DNA from: Rhizobium sp. NFR03
GTDB lineage: Bacteria; Pseudomonadota; Alphaproteobacteria; Rhizobiales; Rhizobiaceae
Assembly: GCF_900111275.1 (NCBI RefSeq)
Contig: NZ_FOGR01000002.1
Span: forward strand, 1-64,000
DNA length: 64,000 bases
Direction: 5' to 3'
The position numbers and the translations under genes are program-made. Shown piece after piece: positions 16,239 through 25,566 of the stretch (positions are counted from its first letter, which is position 1; the number at the start of each line of letters is the position of its first letter). Under the pieces are notes generated by a model. The model made no database searches. It saw only the letters and a list, made by a program, of their open reading frames with translations, and had not been told where the DNA came from.

Positions 16239-17060
16239 CTACCAGAGCTTAGTGTGACGGTTGACGTCCTTGTAGAGCAGATAGCGGAAGCGGCCGGGGC
16301 CACCGGCGTAACAGGCCTGCGGGCAGAAGGCGCGCAGCCACATATAGTCGCCCGCCTCCACCTCGACCCAGTCCTCGTTCAGCCGGTAGACCGCGCGGCC
16401 TTCGAGCACATAGAGCCCATGTTCCATGACATGCGTTTCGAGGAACGGAATGACGGCGCCGGGCTCGAAGGTAACGATGTTGAGGTGCATGTCGTAGCGC
16501 ACGTCGTTCGGATCGAGAAACCGCGTCGTCGCCCAGCGCCCATCCGTGTCGGGCATGGCGCTCATCTCGCAGTCGTCCTCATGGGTAAAGACGGCGGGCG
16601 GCGCCTCGAGCCCTTCGACCACCTCGAAAGCCTTTCGCACCCAGTGAAATTTCACCGGAACGTCGCCCGTATTCTTCAGCGTCCACCGGCGTCCGGCGGG
16701 CAGATAGGCGAAGGAACCGGTCCGCAGCGATTTTTCCTCCCCCTCGAAGGTGACGACCATCTCGCCATCGACCACGAAGATCGCGGCGGAAGCGCGGGCG
16801 TCGGGTTCTGGCTTGTCGCTGCCGCCGCCCGGTGCCACTTCCATGATGTATTGCGAGAAGGTTTCGGAAAAGCCGGTCAGCGGGCGCGAAATGATCCATG
16901 CGCGCGTGGCCACCCAGTGGGGCAGTACGCTGGTGACGATGTCGCGCATGACGCTGCCGGGAATGACTGCATAGGCCGTGGTGAACACCGCCTTGCTCGA
17001 AAGCAGTTCGCTCTGGCCCGGCAGGCCGCCCATGTTGGAAAAGAGACGCGTATTCTTCAT
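16239..17060 (-). CDS. allE: (S)-ureidoglycine aminohydrolase, bicupin
   Basis: 273 residues with two cupin domains. The C-terminal cupin has the manganese ligands expected for this family in ETHVMEHG (Glu, His, His) and the Gln of CPQACY. Both PGSVMRD near the start and GDYMWLRAFCPQ near the end are family signatures. The enzyme releases ammonia from (S)-ureidoglycine in the allantoin-to-ureidoglycolate pathway. No other allantoin or purine genes are in the window, so pathway partners must lie elsewhere. Confidence 0.88.
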   Translation of the reverse strand: MKNTRLFSNMGGLPGQSELLSSKAVFTTAYAVIPGSVMRDIVTSVLPHWVATRAWIISRPLTGFSETFSQYIMEVAPGGGSDKPEPDARASAAIFVVDGEMVVTFEGEEKSLRTGSFAYLPAGRRWTLKNTGDVPVKFHWVRKAFEVVEGLEAPPAVFTHEDDCEMSAMPDTDGRWATTRFLDPNDVRYDMHLNIVTFEPGAVIPFLETHVMEHGLYVLEGRAVYRLNEDWVEVEAGDYMWLRAFCPQACYAGGPGRFRYLLYKDVNRHTKLW

Positions 17061-17166
17061 CGGCTCGCTGGTATCCGTCCTGATTGTGACACGACACCAT
17101 AAAGCGATCCGGCAGGGAAAGAGAGGCTTTTCTTCTGAGAAACGCCTCAGAACCGGGCTTCGATCT

Positions 17167-18132
17167 TCAGGCGACGCCTCTGGTCAGCTCCGAATCCAGG
17201 CTGAGAATGAATTTCCAGAGCAGCGGGATATCGAAATGGTCATCGCGCTGCAGCATCCAGGACAGGGCCATCGCAGACGACCATGGCTTCTTGTAGGGGC
17301 GCACCGAGGTCACGGCTTCGTACACGTCGCAGATCGCGCTCATGCGGACATAGAGCGAAAGTTCGCCAGCGAAGACACCATCCGGATATCCTTTGCCGTT
17401 CATGCGCTCATGGTGATGGCGGCAGATGTCGAGCACGACGCCGGGAAGGTTACCTTGCCGCTTGAGAATCTCATGGCCGCTGGCGGGATGCTGCATGATG
17501 ATCTCCCGTTCCTCTGCGGTCAGTGCGCCGGTCTTGTTGAGGATCGCGGTGGGGATCGTCAGCTTCCCGATATCGTGCACCAGCCCCGCAAAGCCGAGCA
17601 GATGCACCAGCGGCTCCTCGAACTGCAGATGGCGGGCGAAATGCACGAGCAGAGCCGACACGGCGACGGAATGGACGAAGGTGACCTTGTCCTTCGATTT
17701 CAGCCGGGTAATGTCGAGAAGAATGGCCGGGCTGTCGCCGATCTGGGTCGAGATATCGCCGACGATCCCGGATACGCCCGCGATGTCGATCGGTTCGCCG
17801 TTTTGGCTCTGCCCGAACGCGGTTTCGAGCCGCTTGACAGAAGCCTGAACGACCCTGACCGTCGCGCGGCGGTTATCCGCGACAGGCTTTCCGGGAGGGG
17901 CAACGCGCGATGGCGGATCTTTGGCGAAACTTCGGCTGGAGCCATCGGCATCGATACCCTTTGCAAGGTTGATATAGATACCGGTGATCCGGCTGTTCTT
18001 GATCAGGTCGACCTCGGTTTCCGAACGCAAGAGGAAACGGCGCTTGCCGAAGGGATTGTCTTGCCATGCACCCTCGAGCGACTCGATGAACATGCCAACC
18101 CGGGCTTCATGTCTCTCGATACGCTTCACCAT
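17167..18132 (-). CDS. HD-GYP domain cyclic di-GMP phosphodiesterase
   Basis: 321 residues from the ATG at 18130-18132, preceded by GGGGAA. Residues about 1-120 form the DUF3391 N-terminal domain often found before HD-GYP. The HD motif is HDIGK (about 186) and the GYP signature is HHERMNGKGYPDG (about 240-252), with the R-M-S-A-I-C-D-V-Y-E-A helix after it. Such enzymes hydrolyse c-di-GMP to pGpG or GMP. No receiver domain or membrane helix is visible, so it is a cytosolic stand-alone enzyme. Confidence 0.92.
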   Translation of the reverse strand: MVKRIERHEARVGMFIESLEGAWQDNPFGKRRFLLRSETEVDLIKNSRITGIYINLAKGIDADGSSRSFAKDPPSRVAPPGKPVADNRRATVRVVQASVKRLETAFGQSQNGEPIDIAGVSGIVGDISTQIGDSPAILLDITRLKSKDKVTFVHSVAVSALLVHFARHLQFEEPLVHLLGFAGLVHDIGKLTIPTAILNKTGALTAEEREIIMQHPASGHEILKRQGNLPGVVLDICRHHHERMNGKGYPDGVFAGELSLYVRMSAICDVYEAVTSVRPYKKPWSSAMALSWMLQRDDHFDIPLLWKFILSLDSELTRGVA

Positions 18133-18601
18133 GATATCGTTCCCCGCGCCTCCCCTGTCTTGTATTTTCCACGCCCGCATCCTGGCGAACGCATGTCAGA
18201 CTCCCGCCTGCACCCTGGTCCCGATTTGCTTTATAGCCGTAGGTTTTTAAGGCATTCCTAAGGCGGATGAACAAATCTTCGGGGTTACTGTCTACATACT
18301 GGAGATGGGAAGAAGATGCAGGCAATTCAATAGTCTAGATATGCCATTCAAGGTTGTTTAGTATGTCTCTGGAACGTTTAAATTGCCGTCGAAGATGGTA
18401 TAACAAATGATATAATCGGATTTTCGGTAAGAAGCGGCTTTCGCGTCGCTTCAGCTGAGAGAATTTTCGCCCGGCTGTTCGCTGCGTTGCAATATTTTTG
18501 TTTTCGATGAGATCTTCACGTTGAGACGTGCTTGTGCTTCACCGACGGTGATCGGTGCGACAGCATGCTCATGCCCCGGACGATGAGAATGATCGTTCTG
18601 C
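18133..18601. other. Long AT-rich intergenic region, no gene recognised
   Basis: The 469 bases upstream of the HD-GYP gene and downstream of the EI24 gene are clearly more AT-rich than the rest, especially 18290-18520. A TATAAT-like hexamer lies near 18408 on the + strand but has no good -35 at 17 bases. No conserved ORF, tRNA or strong terminator was found. It could hold a small RNA or regulatory leader; nothing in the sequence proves this. Confidence 0.4.
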
Positions 18602-19363
18602 TCAGCGGGAGATGTTCTGCAAGGGCGCCCGCACCGAAGGACGAATGCGGGGATAGCCGAACTCGGGATCGCGTGCGGACAAGGCTTTGTGCAGGTGCAC
18701 CATCAACCCGGCGGCAAAGAGCGGCGTCAGAAGGTTGACGATCGGAACGGCCAGGAAGGCGGCGAGAAGCAGACCGGCCATGAAGATCGTCGTGCGATGC
18801 TTCGAGCGAAAAGCCCGCGCCTCTTCCGGTGGCCGGAACCGCATGGCGGCGAATTCGAAGAATTCCCGCCCGAGCAGGTAACCGTTGACGAGGAAGAAGG
18901 CGACGAGATTGATGCCGGGCACCAGCAGGAGGAACAGCGCGATCAGGTTGCCGACAAGCACGATGCCGAGAAATTTCAGCGTGCCGCGGATCGCCTCGCC
19001 CATGGGCAGCGCGCGGCCCGCCGGCTCGTCCGGGTAATCCCGTTTCTCGATCACCTCCGCGACATCGTCGAGAAAAAGCCCGGCGATCAGTGCCGTGACG
19101 GGTGCGAGCAGCAAAGCGAGGCCGAGCGCGAGCCCGATACTAGCGAGGATGATGAGGATGAAGGTGAACCAGCCCGCCCATTCCGGCGTGCCCGGCAGCA
19201 TCTCGGTCACGAAAGGAGCAACGAAATAGACGAAGCTTTCGCGCAAGGCCAGCCAGAGCAGCACGAGCGCAAGGATCGTCAGGCCGAGCGTCTTCCAGAA
19301 CGCAGCGCGCGTCTCCGGTGCAAAGAGATTGGCAAGCGACAGGCGGGCGGCGTGAAAGATCAT
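18602..19363 (-). CDS. EI24/CysZ-like membrane protein
   Basis: 253 residues from the ATG at 19361-19363 with GGAG eight bases upstream. Four to six hydrophobic segments, a re-entrant GINLVAFFLVNGYLLGREFFE block at about 155-175 and a FLDDVAEVIE stretch are typical of the EI24 domain family. E. coli CysZ, a sulfate permease, belongs there. Whether this homologue moves sulfate is not shown by context, because no sulfur genes are near. It is divergent from the amidase gene. Confidence 0.85.
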   Translation of the reverse strand: MIFHAARLSLANLFAPETRAAFWKTLGLTILALVLLWLALRESFVYFVAPFVTEMLPGTPEWAGWFTFILIILASIGLALGLALLLAPVTALIAGLFLDDVAEVIEKRDYPDEPAGRALPMGEAIRGTLKFLGIVLVGNLIALFLLLVPGINLVAFFLVNGYLLGREFFEFAAMRFRPPEEARAFRSKHRTTIFMAGLLLAAFLAVPIVNLLTPLFAAGLMVHLHKALSARDPEFGYPRIRPSVRAPLQNISR

Positions 19364-19550
19364 CCGGCGGCTCCAGGGCACATGCGTGTTGCACTGCGAA
19401 GGACCATGTAGAGTGCCCGCGCGATCCCCGCAAGAAGCATCAGCTTATGCAATGGTGGTTGCGCTTCCGCAGAGCAGAAATCGCCGGGAGCCGATTTTGG
19501 TTTTCGCAGGAATGCAGTAGGAGAGAATGGTCATCTCGCCGGAGCGCATC

Positions 19551-20915
19551 ATGAACGATATCAGGACGGACCTCTCCGTCGCCAGCCTTGCCGTTCTCCT
19601 TCAGAACGGGGCTCTCGACCCGGTCGATCTAGCGGAAACGGTGCTTGCCAGAATCGCTGCGGCAGACCCGGCGATCTTCACGGAGGTTCTGGGAACGCGT
19701 GCCATCGAGGAAGCCGGTGCCGCGCGTGCGCGCCTGAAATCTGGCCGTTCGCTCGGCCTTCTCGATGGCATTCCCGTTGCGTGGAAAGACCTGTTCGACA
19801 CGAAAGGTGCCGTAACGCGAGCGGGCTCGGTCGTTCTCGATGAAGGCCCGGCCGACAAGGACGCCGCCGTCGTCGCGGCGCTTGCAGCAGCCGGCATGGT
19901 GGCGGTCGGCCGAACGAATATGAGCGAGTTCGCCTTCTCCGGCCTCGGCATCAATCCCCATTACGGCACGCCAGCCAATGCGGCCTCGACCGATGTTCCG
20001 CGCATTCCCGGCGGCTCCTCGTCCGGTTCGGCCGTCGCCGTGGCGGCAGGTCTTGTCCCCGTTGCGATCGGCACGGACACCGGCGGCTCCATCCGCATTC
20101 CCGCCGCCCTCAACGGCATCGTCGGCTATAAGGCCACCCGCGGCCGTTATTCCATGAAGGGCGTCTTTCCGCTGGCGGCAAGCCTCGATTCGCTGGGCCC
20201 CCTCTGCCGGACGGTGCAGGACGCCGTCTGGGTGGATGCCGCGATGCGCGGCGTCGGCGTGCCCGAGGCCGGTCGCGGAGAGATCGAAGGGCTGACGCTC
20301 GTCGTGCCGCAGACCGTCATGTTCGACGGTGCGGAACCCGCCGTCATCGCAGCCTTCGAGGCAGCGCTTGAGCGTCTCGCCAAAGCCGGTGCCCGCGTCG
20401 AACGCCGGGCAGTGCCGCTGTTTGCCGAGGTCTTCGAGCTGTTTGCGCGCCATGGCGCGCTCGTCACGGCGGAAGCTTTCGCGCTCCATCGCGAGCGGCT
20501 GGCGGGTCCCGATGCGGAAAGGATGGACCCGCGCGTCGTCGTCCGCACGCGCATGGGCGAGAAGATCGCCATGGCAGATTATATCGCATTGGCCTCCGCC
20601 CGCGCGGGCATGATCGCCGCTTTCTCGGCGATGCTCGCTCCCGGCGAACTGCTGGCGCATCCGACGCTGCCGCATGTCGCGCCGCCGATCGCGCCGCTTC
20701 TGACAGACGACGCGCTGTTCGTGGACACGAATTTCCGTACCCTGCGCAACACGCTGGTCGGCAATTTTCTCGATGGCTGCGGCATCACCATTCCTTGTGG
20801 CACGGGCGATGCCGGCATGCCGGTCGGTTTCCTTCTGTCAGCGCCGCAAGGTGAAGATCGCCGGCTGCTGTCGGCCGCGCTCGCAGCCGAACACATCATC
20901 CGTGGTGAGGCATGA
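19551..20915 (+). CDS. Amidase-signature family amidase
   Basis: 454 residues from the ATG at 19551, which has GGAG at the right distance; the ATG at 19527 lies only two bases after an AGGAGA. The amidase-signature triad is complete: Lys79 in VAWKD, the cis-Ser in GGSSSGS (about 156-160) and Ser180 in TDTGGSIR. The family hydrolyses diverse amides, and the substrate cannot be read from sequence. The stop overlaps the start of the ROK kinase gene, so it is in one operon with the kinase and cutC. This hints at an amidated or acetylated sugar or peptide substrate. Confidence 0.85.
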   Translation: MNDIRTDLSVASLAVLLQNGALDPVDLAETVLARIAAADPAIFTEVLGTRAIEEAGAARARLKSGRSLGLLDGIPVAWKDLFDTKGAVTRAGSVVLDEGPADKDAAVVAALAAAGMVAVGRTNMSEFAFSGLGINPHYGTPANAASTDVPRIPGGSSSGSAVAVAAGLVPVAIGTDTGGSIRIPAALNGIVGYKATRGRYSMKGVFPLAASLDSLGPLCRTVQDAVWVDAAMRGVGVPEAGRGEIEGLTLVVPQTVMFDGAEPAVIAAFEAALERLAKAGARVERRAVPLFAEVFELFARHGALVTAEAFALHRERLAGPDAERMDPRVVVRTRMGEKIAMADYIALASARAGMIAAFSAMLAPGELLAHPTLPHVAPPIAPLLTDDALFVDTNFRTLRNTLVGNFLDGCGITIPCGTGDAGMPVGFLLSAPQGEDRRLLSAALAAEHIIRGEA

Positions 20916-21823
20916 TCGTCTGTTTCGATATCGGCGGCTCTGCCATCAAAGGCGCCATCGCCACCTCGCCTGACGATATCCGTCCGCTGGCGCGCCGCCC
21001 GACGCCGCTTCACGACTTCGATGCCTTCGTCGCGACGCTGGAGGAGGCGTTCGAGGAAGCCGGCATCCGGCCCGAGCGGATCGCTTTGTCGATTGCCGGC
21101 GTGGTCGATCCCGAGACACAGGCGATCACGGTCGCCAACATTCCTTGCCTGCATCAACGGCCGCTCGCCCGCGATCTCGGCGAACGCTTGGGGATGCCGG
21201 TGCTGATTGCCAATGATGCCGACTGCTTTGCGCTGGCCGAAGCCGGCCTGGGCGCCGGGCGCGGACATCGGATCGTCTTCGGCGTCATTCTTGGCACGGG
21301 TGTCGGTGGCGGGCTGGTCGTCAATGGCCGCCTGATCAATGGTGATGGCGGCTTTGCCGGCGAGTGGGGCCATGGTCCAGCCGTCGCCGCCACGGCCGGC
21401 AATCCCCCGGTCGCCATACCGGCCTTTCCCTGCGGTTGCGGCCAGAGCGGCTGCGTCGATACGATCGGTGCCGCGCGCGGCATGGAGCGCCTCCACCAGT
21501 TGCTGCATGCGGAGAAGCTGCCGAGCCACGACATCACAGCGCGCTGGCAGGCGGGCGATGCGAAGGCCGCCCGCACCATCGAGGTTCTGGTCGATCTCGT
21601 GTCATCGCCTCTGGCGCTCGCGATCAACATCACCGGCGCGACCATCGTACCCGTCGGCGGCGGCCTGTCGGGCGTTACGCCGCTGATCGAAGCCATCGAT
21701 CAGACCGTTCGTGCCCGCATCCTGCGCACATTCGACCGGCCCCTGGTCGTGCCGGGGGAATGCCGGATCGAACCCGGCCTCATCGGCGCCGCGCTTCTCG
21801 CTCTCACCGGAGAGGATCGATGA
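20912..21823 (+). CDS. ROK-family sugar kinase, probable N-acetylglucosamine kinase
   Basis: 303 residues. The N-terminal phosphate loop is FDIGGSAIKGA, the catalytic region contains NDADCFALAE (with the general-base Asp), and the ROK zinc motif is CGCGQSGCVDT with the upstream EWGHG His. This pattern fits NagK-type ROK kinases, which make GlcNAc-6-P. The gene lies between an amidase and cutC (four-base overlaps on both sides) and faces nagA, which supports an amino-sugar substrate. A second, unrelated kinase of the BadF type is encoded in the opposite operon. Confidence 0.85.
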   Translation: MIVCFDIGGSAIKGAIATSPDDIRPLARRPTPLHDFDAFVATLEEAFEEAGIRPERIALSIAGVVDPETQAITVANIPCLHQRPLARDLGERLGMPVLIANDADCFALAEAGLGAGRGHRIVFGVILGTGVGGGLVVNGRLINGDGGFAGEWGHGPAVAATAGNPPVAIPAFPCGCGQSGCVDTIGAARGMERLHQLLHAEKLPSHDITARWQAGDAKAARTIEVLVDLVSSPLALAINITGATIVPVGGGLSGVTPLIEAIDQTVRARILRTFDRPLVVPGECRIEPGLIGAALLALTGEDR

Positions 21824-22533
21824 GCTCTGTCCTGCTTGAAGTCTGCGTCGATGACGCCGCCGGCCTTCTGGCTGCGGTGGAGGGAGGCGCCGACCGGATC
21901 GAGCTTTGCTCGGCCCTTTCGCTCGGTGGCCTGACGCCGACCGAAGGTCTCATGCAGCTTGCCGGCCGCATGGCCGTGCCGGTCTATGCGATGATCCGCC
22001 CGCGCGCCGGCGATTTCATCTTCGATGAGACCGAGATCGCCATGATGGAAGCGGAGATCGATGCGGCGCGTGAGGCCGGGCTTGCCGGCGTGGTGCTCGG
22101 CGCGAGCCTTGCCGATCGCAGCCTCGATGCTGCCTGTCTTGCCCGTCTCGTGCGCCGTGCCGGTGATATGGGCCGAACCCTCCACCGCGCCTTCGACCTC
22201 GTGCCGGATCAGGCGGCAGCGCTCGAAACGGCCGTCGATCTCGGCTTCGAGCGCATTCTGACCTCGGGCGGCGGCAAGACGGCGGCGGAGGGCATTGTTT
22301 CGATTGCAGACCTCGTCGGCAGGGCCGGCGGACGCCTCTCGATCATGCCGGGTTCCGGCGTAACGCTCGCGACCGTTGCCCCCTTGCTTGGCACCGGCGT
22401 TTCGGAGGTTCACGCGTCCTGTTCGTCCCCGGTTCCGACGGCCGACAGCCGCCTCGTGGAGCTTGGTTTTGCGCCGGAGACCGCGCGGCGGACGGACGCG
22501 GGTATCGTCAGAGCGCTCAAGGCAGCGCTCTGA
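21820..22533 (+). CDS. cutC: CutC family protein
   Basis: 237 residues. The TIM-barrel CutC signature is clear: LEVCVDD at the start, GGADRIELCSALSLGGLTP, the MIRPRAGDF motif and LTSGGG near residue 145. CutC was first named for copper homeostasis, but its biochemical function is not settled. Here it overlaps the ROK kinase gene and converges on nagA, so it travels with amino-sugar genes rather than copper genes. Confidence 0.92.
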   Translation: MSSVLLEVCVDDAAGLLAAVEGGADRIELCSALSLGGLTPTEGLMQLAGRMAVPVYAMIRPRAGDFIFDETEIAMMEAEIDAAREAGLAGVVLGASLADRSLDAACLARLVRRAGDMGRTLHRAFDLVPDQAAALETAVDLGFERILTSGGGKTAAEGIVSIADLVGRAGGRLSIMPGSGVTLATVAPLLGTGVSEVHASCSSPVPTADSRLVELGFAPETARRTDAGIVRALKAAL

Positions 22534-22555
22534 TCGAGGTCGGTATCGCCTGTTT

Positions 22556-23731
22556 TCAGGCTGAATACACGGCATGGCCGCGAATATAGGTCGCGACCAT
22601 CTCAAGGTCTTCCGTCAGGAGAACGAAATCCGCATCGAGCCCGGGCAGAAGCCGGCCCTTGGTGGCCGACAGTCCGATCGCGTCCGCCGGATAGGCCGAC
22701 GCCATGCGGATCGCCTCGCCGAGCGGCAGGTCGAGCGTCCGGTGGACGAAGCGCACGGATGACAGCATATCGATATCGGCACCGGCAAGCGTTCCGTCGG
22801 CGAGCGTCAGCCGACCGTCCCGCCGGAAGATCTCGCGCCCGTTGAGCAGAAATCCCGTCTGGTCCGATCCGATGGTCGACATGGCGTCGGTAACGAGGAA
22901 GATCCGGCCCGGTCCGACCTTTGCGCGAAGCGCGATGTTCATCGAGACCGGATCCACGTGAAAACCGTCGGCGATGATACCGGCATGCAGCGTGCCGAGA
23001 TCCAGCGCCGCGCCGACGCAGCCGGGTTCGCGGTGTCCGAGCGGGCTCATGGCGTTGAACAGGTGGGTAACGGTGCGGGCGCCGGCCAGCGCATAGGTCG
23101 CCACCGTCTCGTAATCCGCAGCGGTATGGCCGAGGCTGACGGTGATGCCGGCCTTGCTCATGGCGGCCACCTGCGCAAGCGTCGCATTTTCCGGTGCGAC
23201 CGTGACCATGACTGCATCGAAGAGCGACGCGCAGGCGAGGATCACGTCGAGGTCGTCCGCCTCCATCGGCCGGATCAGGTCCGGATCATGGACGCCTTTG
23301 CGTGCGACGGACAGATGCGGTCCTTCGAGGTGCAGGCCGATGAAGCCGGGAACGCCCTCCGCGCGCGCCTCGCGTGCGGCCGAGATCGCGAGAGTGCGGA
23401 TATCGGGCGTATCGGTGATCAGCGTCGGAAGGAGGGCGGTCGTGCCGAAGCGCGCATGGGCTTCGCAGATCGTGCGGATCGTCCCTGCGTTCGGCGCGTC
23501 GTTCAGCAGTGTCCCGCCGCCGCCATTGACCTGCAGGTCGATGAAGCCGGGCACGAGCAGGTGTCCCTCGGCCGATACCGTCTCGATCCCCTCGGGAAGC
23601 GCCTCAGGCGCGACGATGCCGGTGATGACGCCGCCGCCGACGAGAAGCGCCTGTCCGGCGTGCCAGTCCTGCCCGTCGAAGATCCGGGCCCCGATGACGG
23701 CGAAGGCCGTTTCGTCGCGCTGTGCGTTCAT
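22556..23731 (-). CDS. nagA: N-acetylglucosamine-6-phosphate deacetylase NagA
   Basis: 391 residues from the ATG at 23729-23731, which overlaps the stop of the upstream SIS gene. Amidohydrolase motifs are present: PGFIDLQVNGGGG, the metal Glu in GLHLEGPHLS, the His in SLGHTAADY and HLFNAMSPLGHREPG, and the catalytic Asp in LVTDAMS. It converts GlcNAc-6-P to GlcN-6-P and acetate, feeding the SIS-type deaminase encoded just before it. It is last in the leftward operon kinase - GntR - SIS - nagA. Confidence 0.95.
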   Translation of the reverse strand: MNAQRDETAFAVIGARIFDGQDWHAGQALLVGGGVITGIVAPEALPEGIETVSAEGHLLVPGFIDLQVNGGGGTLLNDAPNAGTIRTICEAHARFGTTALLPTLITDTPDIRTLAISAAREARAEGVPGFIGLHLEGPHLSVARKGVHDPDLIRPMEADDLDVILACASLFDAVMVTVAPENATLAQVAAMSKAGITVSLGHTAADYETVATYALAGARTVTHLFNAMSPLGHREPGCVGAALDLGTLHAGIIADGFHVDPVSMNIALRAKVGPGRIFLVTDAMSTIGSDQTGFLLNGREIFRRDGRLTLADGTLAGADIDMLSSVRFVHRTLDLPLGEAIRMASAYPADAIGLSATKGRLLPGLDADFVLLTEDLEMVATYIRGHAVYSA

Positions 23732-24759
23732 CGCGTTTCCGTCACTTTCTTCAGCGCTGCCGGCTGATCCGGGTTGAAGCCCTTGGCGCGCGACCATGCC
23801 TCGACGAAACCGTAGAAGGGAAGGATGAGGCAGAGCGCGTCGGTCAGTGGATGGCCGGTGGCAACGAAGGGCAGCGGTGCTGCACGCCCATGCGCATCGG
23901 CCGTCAGGAACGCACGGGCGCCCTTGCCCGCGAGATCGTCGAGAATGCCGGTAACGGACGCCTCGGCCGCATCGCGCGCCGCAAGGCCGAGCACCGGAAA
24001 GCGCTTTTCCACCAGCGCCACGGGCCCATGCAGCACCTCCGCTGCGGAATAGGCCTCGGCATGCAGACCGGACGTTTCCTTGAACTTCAGCGCCGCTTCG
24101 CTGGCAATGGCGAGCGCCGGGCCGCGACCGAGCACGTAGAGCGAGTCGGATGTTCCGATGCCGTCGAAAAGGGCGCTCCAGTCGAGCGTTACGGCGCGGG
24201 CAAGATGCATGGGCAGATCCCGCACGGCGCGTTCGAGCGCCGCGTCCTTTGTCCATGCCGCCAGCACGGCAAGGCCGGCGATGATCGAATTGACGTAGGA
24301 TTTCGTCGCGGCAACGGCGATTTCCGGGCCGGCCATGATGTGCACCGGATGCGTGCTTGCCTCGGCGATCGGCGACGGCAGCGTGTTCGTCAGTGCGATG
24401 GTGACGGCGCCGGCCTTGGTCGCGGCCTCCGCCATGGCCACGATATCGGGGCTCTTGCCGGATTGCGAAATGGCGATGGAGCCGGCACCGGCCAGCGCCA
24501 TCTTCGCGCCGTAGATCGAGGCAAGCGATGGACCGAGCGACGCGACGGGGCGGCCGGTGGTCAGCTCGATCGCATATTTGAGAAACAGCGCGGCGTGATC
24601 CGAGGAGCCACGGGCAATGGTCACGAGAAAGGCCGGGTCGTGGGCGGCAAGAGCGGACCCCGCCGCATCGAGCGCGGTCCGCGATCCCTCGAGAAGCCGG
24701 GCGGCCGCTTCCGGGATCTCGTTGATCTCGCGGCGCATATGGGTCTGTTCCGTCGTCAT
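23728..24759 (-). CDS. SIS-domain glucosamine-6-phosphate deaminase (NagB-II type)
   Basis: 343 residues with two SIS domains. The first includes TIARGSSDHAALFLKY and the SQSGKSPD phosphate-binding loop, the second LGRGPALAIASEAALKFKET and EAYSAAEVLHGP. This is the isomerase half of GlmS without the glutaminase domain, the form described as NagB-II. It would deaminate GlcN-6-P to fructose-6-P and replace classical NagB, which is absent here. It overlaps nagA by four bases. AgaS-like activity on galactosamine-6-P is an alternative. Confidence 0.85.
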   Translation of the reverse strand: MTTEQTHMRREINEIPEAAARLLEGSRTALDAAGSALAAHDPAFLVTIARGSSDHAALFLKYAIELTTGRPVASLGPSLASIYGAKMALAGAGSIAISQSGKSPDIVAMAEAATKAGAVTIALTNTLPSPIAEASTHPVHIMAGPEIAVAATKSYVNSIIAGLAVLAAWTKDAALERAVRDLPMHLARAVTLDWSALFDGIGTSDSLYVLGRGPALAIASEAALKFKETSGLHAEAYSAAEVLHGPVALVEKRFPVLGLAARDAAEASVTGILDDLAGKGARAFLTADAHGRAAPLPFVATGHPLTDALCLILPFYGFVEAWSRAKGFNPDQPAALKKVTETR

Positions 24760-24801
24760 ATCGTGCGTGTCCTCAAGGCCATCTCAGCGTGTCGGCCGTC
24801 T

Positions 24802-25566
24802 TCAGGTGTCGGAAAGGCTGAGTTCAGCCACGAAATCATAGGCGTCGCCGCGATAGAGGGAGCGGGTGAACTCCACCACGCGGCCGGATGCGAGATAGGA
24901 GATACGCTCGATCGACAGGCTCGCCGACCCGCTCCGGACGCCGAGCATGGTTGCATCGGGATCCTTCAGTTCGCAGGCCGAGATCCGCTGTACCGCCCGC
25001 ACCGGCCGAGCACGCGTCTTGTCGAGTTCCGCATAAAGCGACGTCGTGATCCGCATCGGATCCGGCAGGAATTCCGCCGAGATGCTCGCCCGTTCGATGG
25101 CGAGCGGCATATCGTCGGCGATCCGCAGGCGACCGAGCCGGGCGACGAGTGCGTCTGCCGGCAGGCCGAGCGTCATCATTTCGTCCGGCGAGGCGGCAAA
25201 GAGACCACGCTCGATCCATTGTGCCCGCGTCGTCAGCCCGCGGCGCGCCATGTCCTCGGTAAAGGAAGTGAGACGGGAAAGGGATTGCTGCACGCGCGCC
25301 AGCGGTTTGACGACGAAGGTGCCCGATCCGTGACGGCGCACGAGAAGCCCGTCGCGCACAAGATCGTCCACCGCCTTGCGCACGGTCACCCGGCTGATAT
25401 TTGCATATTCTGCAAGGTCGCGCTCCGGCGGCAGCGCGTCGCCATGGTTGAGCCGGCCCGACTGGATCGCCTCTTCCAGCGACTGGCGCAGCTTCAGATA
25501 CAAGGGCCCGGACCCTGCGCCCTGAAGGCCTTCGAGCGGTAGCAGGTGGGCCAGATGATCGCTCAT
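24802..25566 (-). CDS. GntR/HutC family regulator of the amino-sugar operon
   Basis: 254 residues. The N-terminal winged helix reads YLKLRQSLEEAIQSG, then LPPERDLAEYANISRVTVRKAV. The C-terminal UTRA ligand domain spans about residues 100-245. HutC-subgroup regulators such as NagR and DasR sense GlcNAc or GlcN phosphates. Position inside the kinase - SIS - nagA operon supports autoregulation by an amino-sugar phosphate. It overlaps the kinase gene. Candidate half-sites with TGGT/ACCA cores are in the 26463-26661 region. Confidence 0.9.
   Translation of the reverse strand: MSDHLAHLLPLEGLQGAGSGPLYLKLRQSLEEAIQSGRLNHGDALPPERDLAEYANISRVTVRKAVDDLVRDGLLVRRHGSGTFVVKPLARVQQSLSRLTSFTEDMARRGLTTRAQWIERGLFAASPDEMMTLGLPADALVARLGRLRIADDMPLAIERASISAEFLPDPMRITTSLYAELDKTRARPVRAVQRISACELKDPDATMLGVRSGSASLSIERISYLASGRVVEFTRSLYRGDAYDFVAELSLSDT

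Noticed and set aside
23728-24759. SIS protein as GlmS
   Set aside because: The N-terminal glutaminase domain with its catalytic Cys is missing, and the gene sits in a catabolic operon with nagA.
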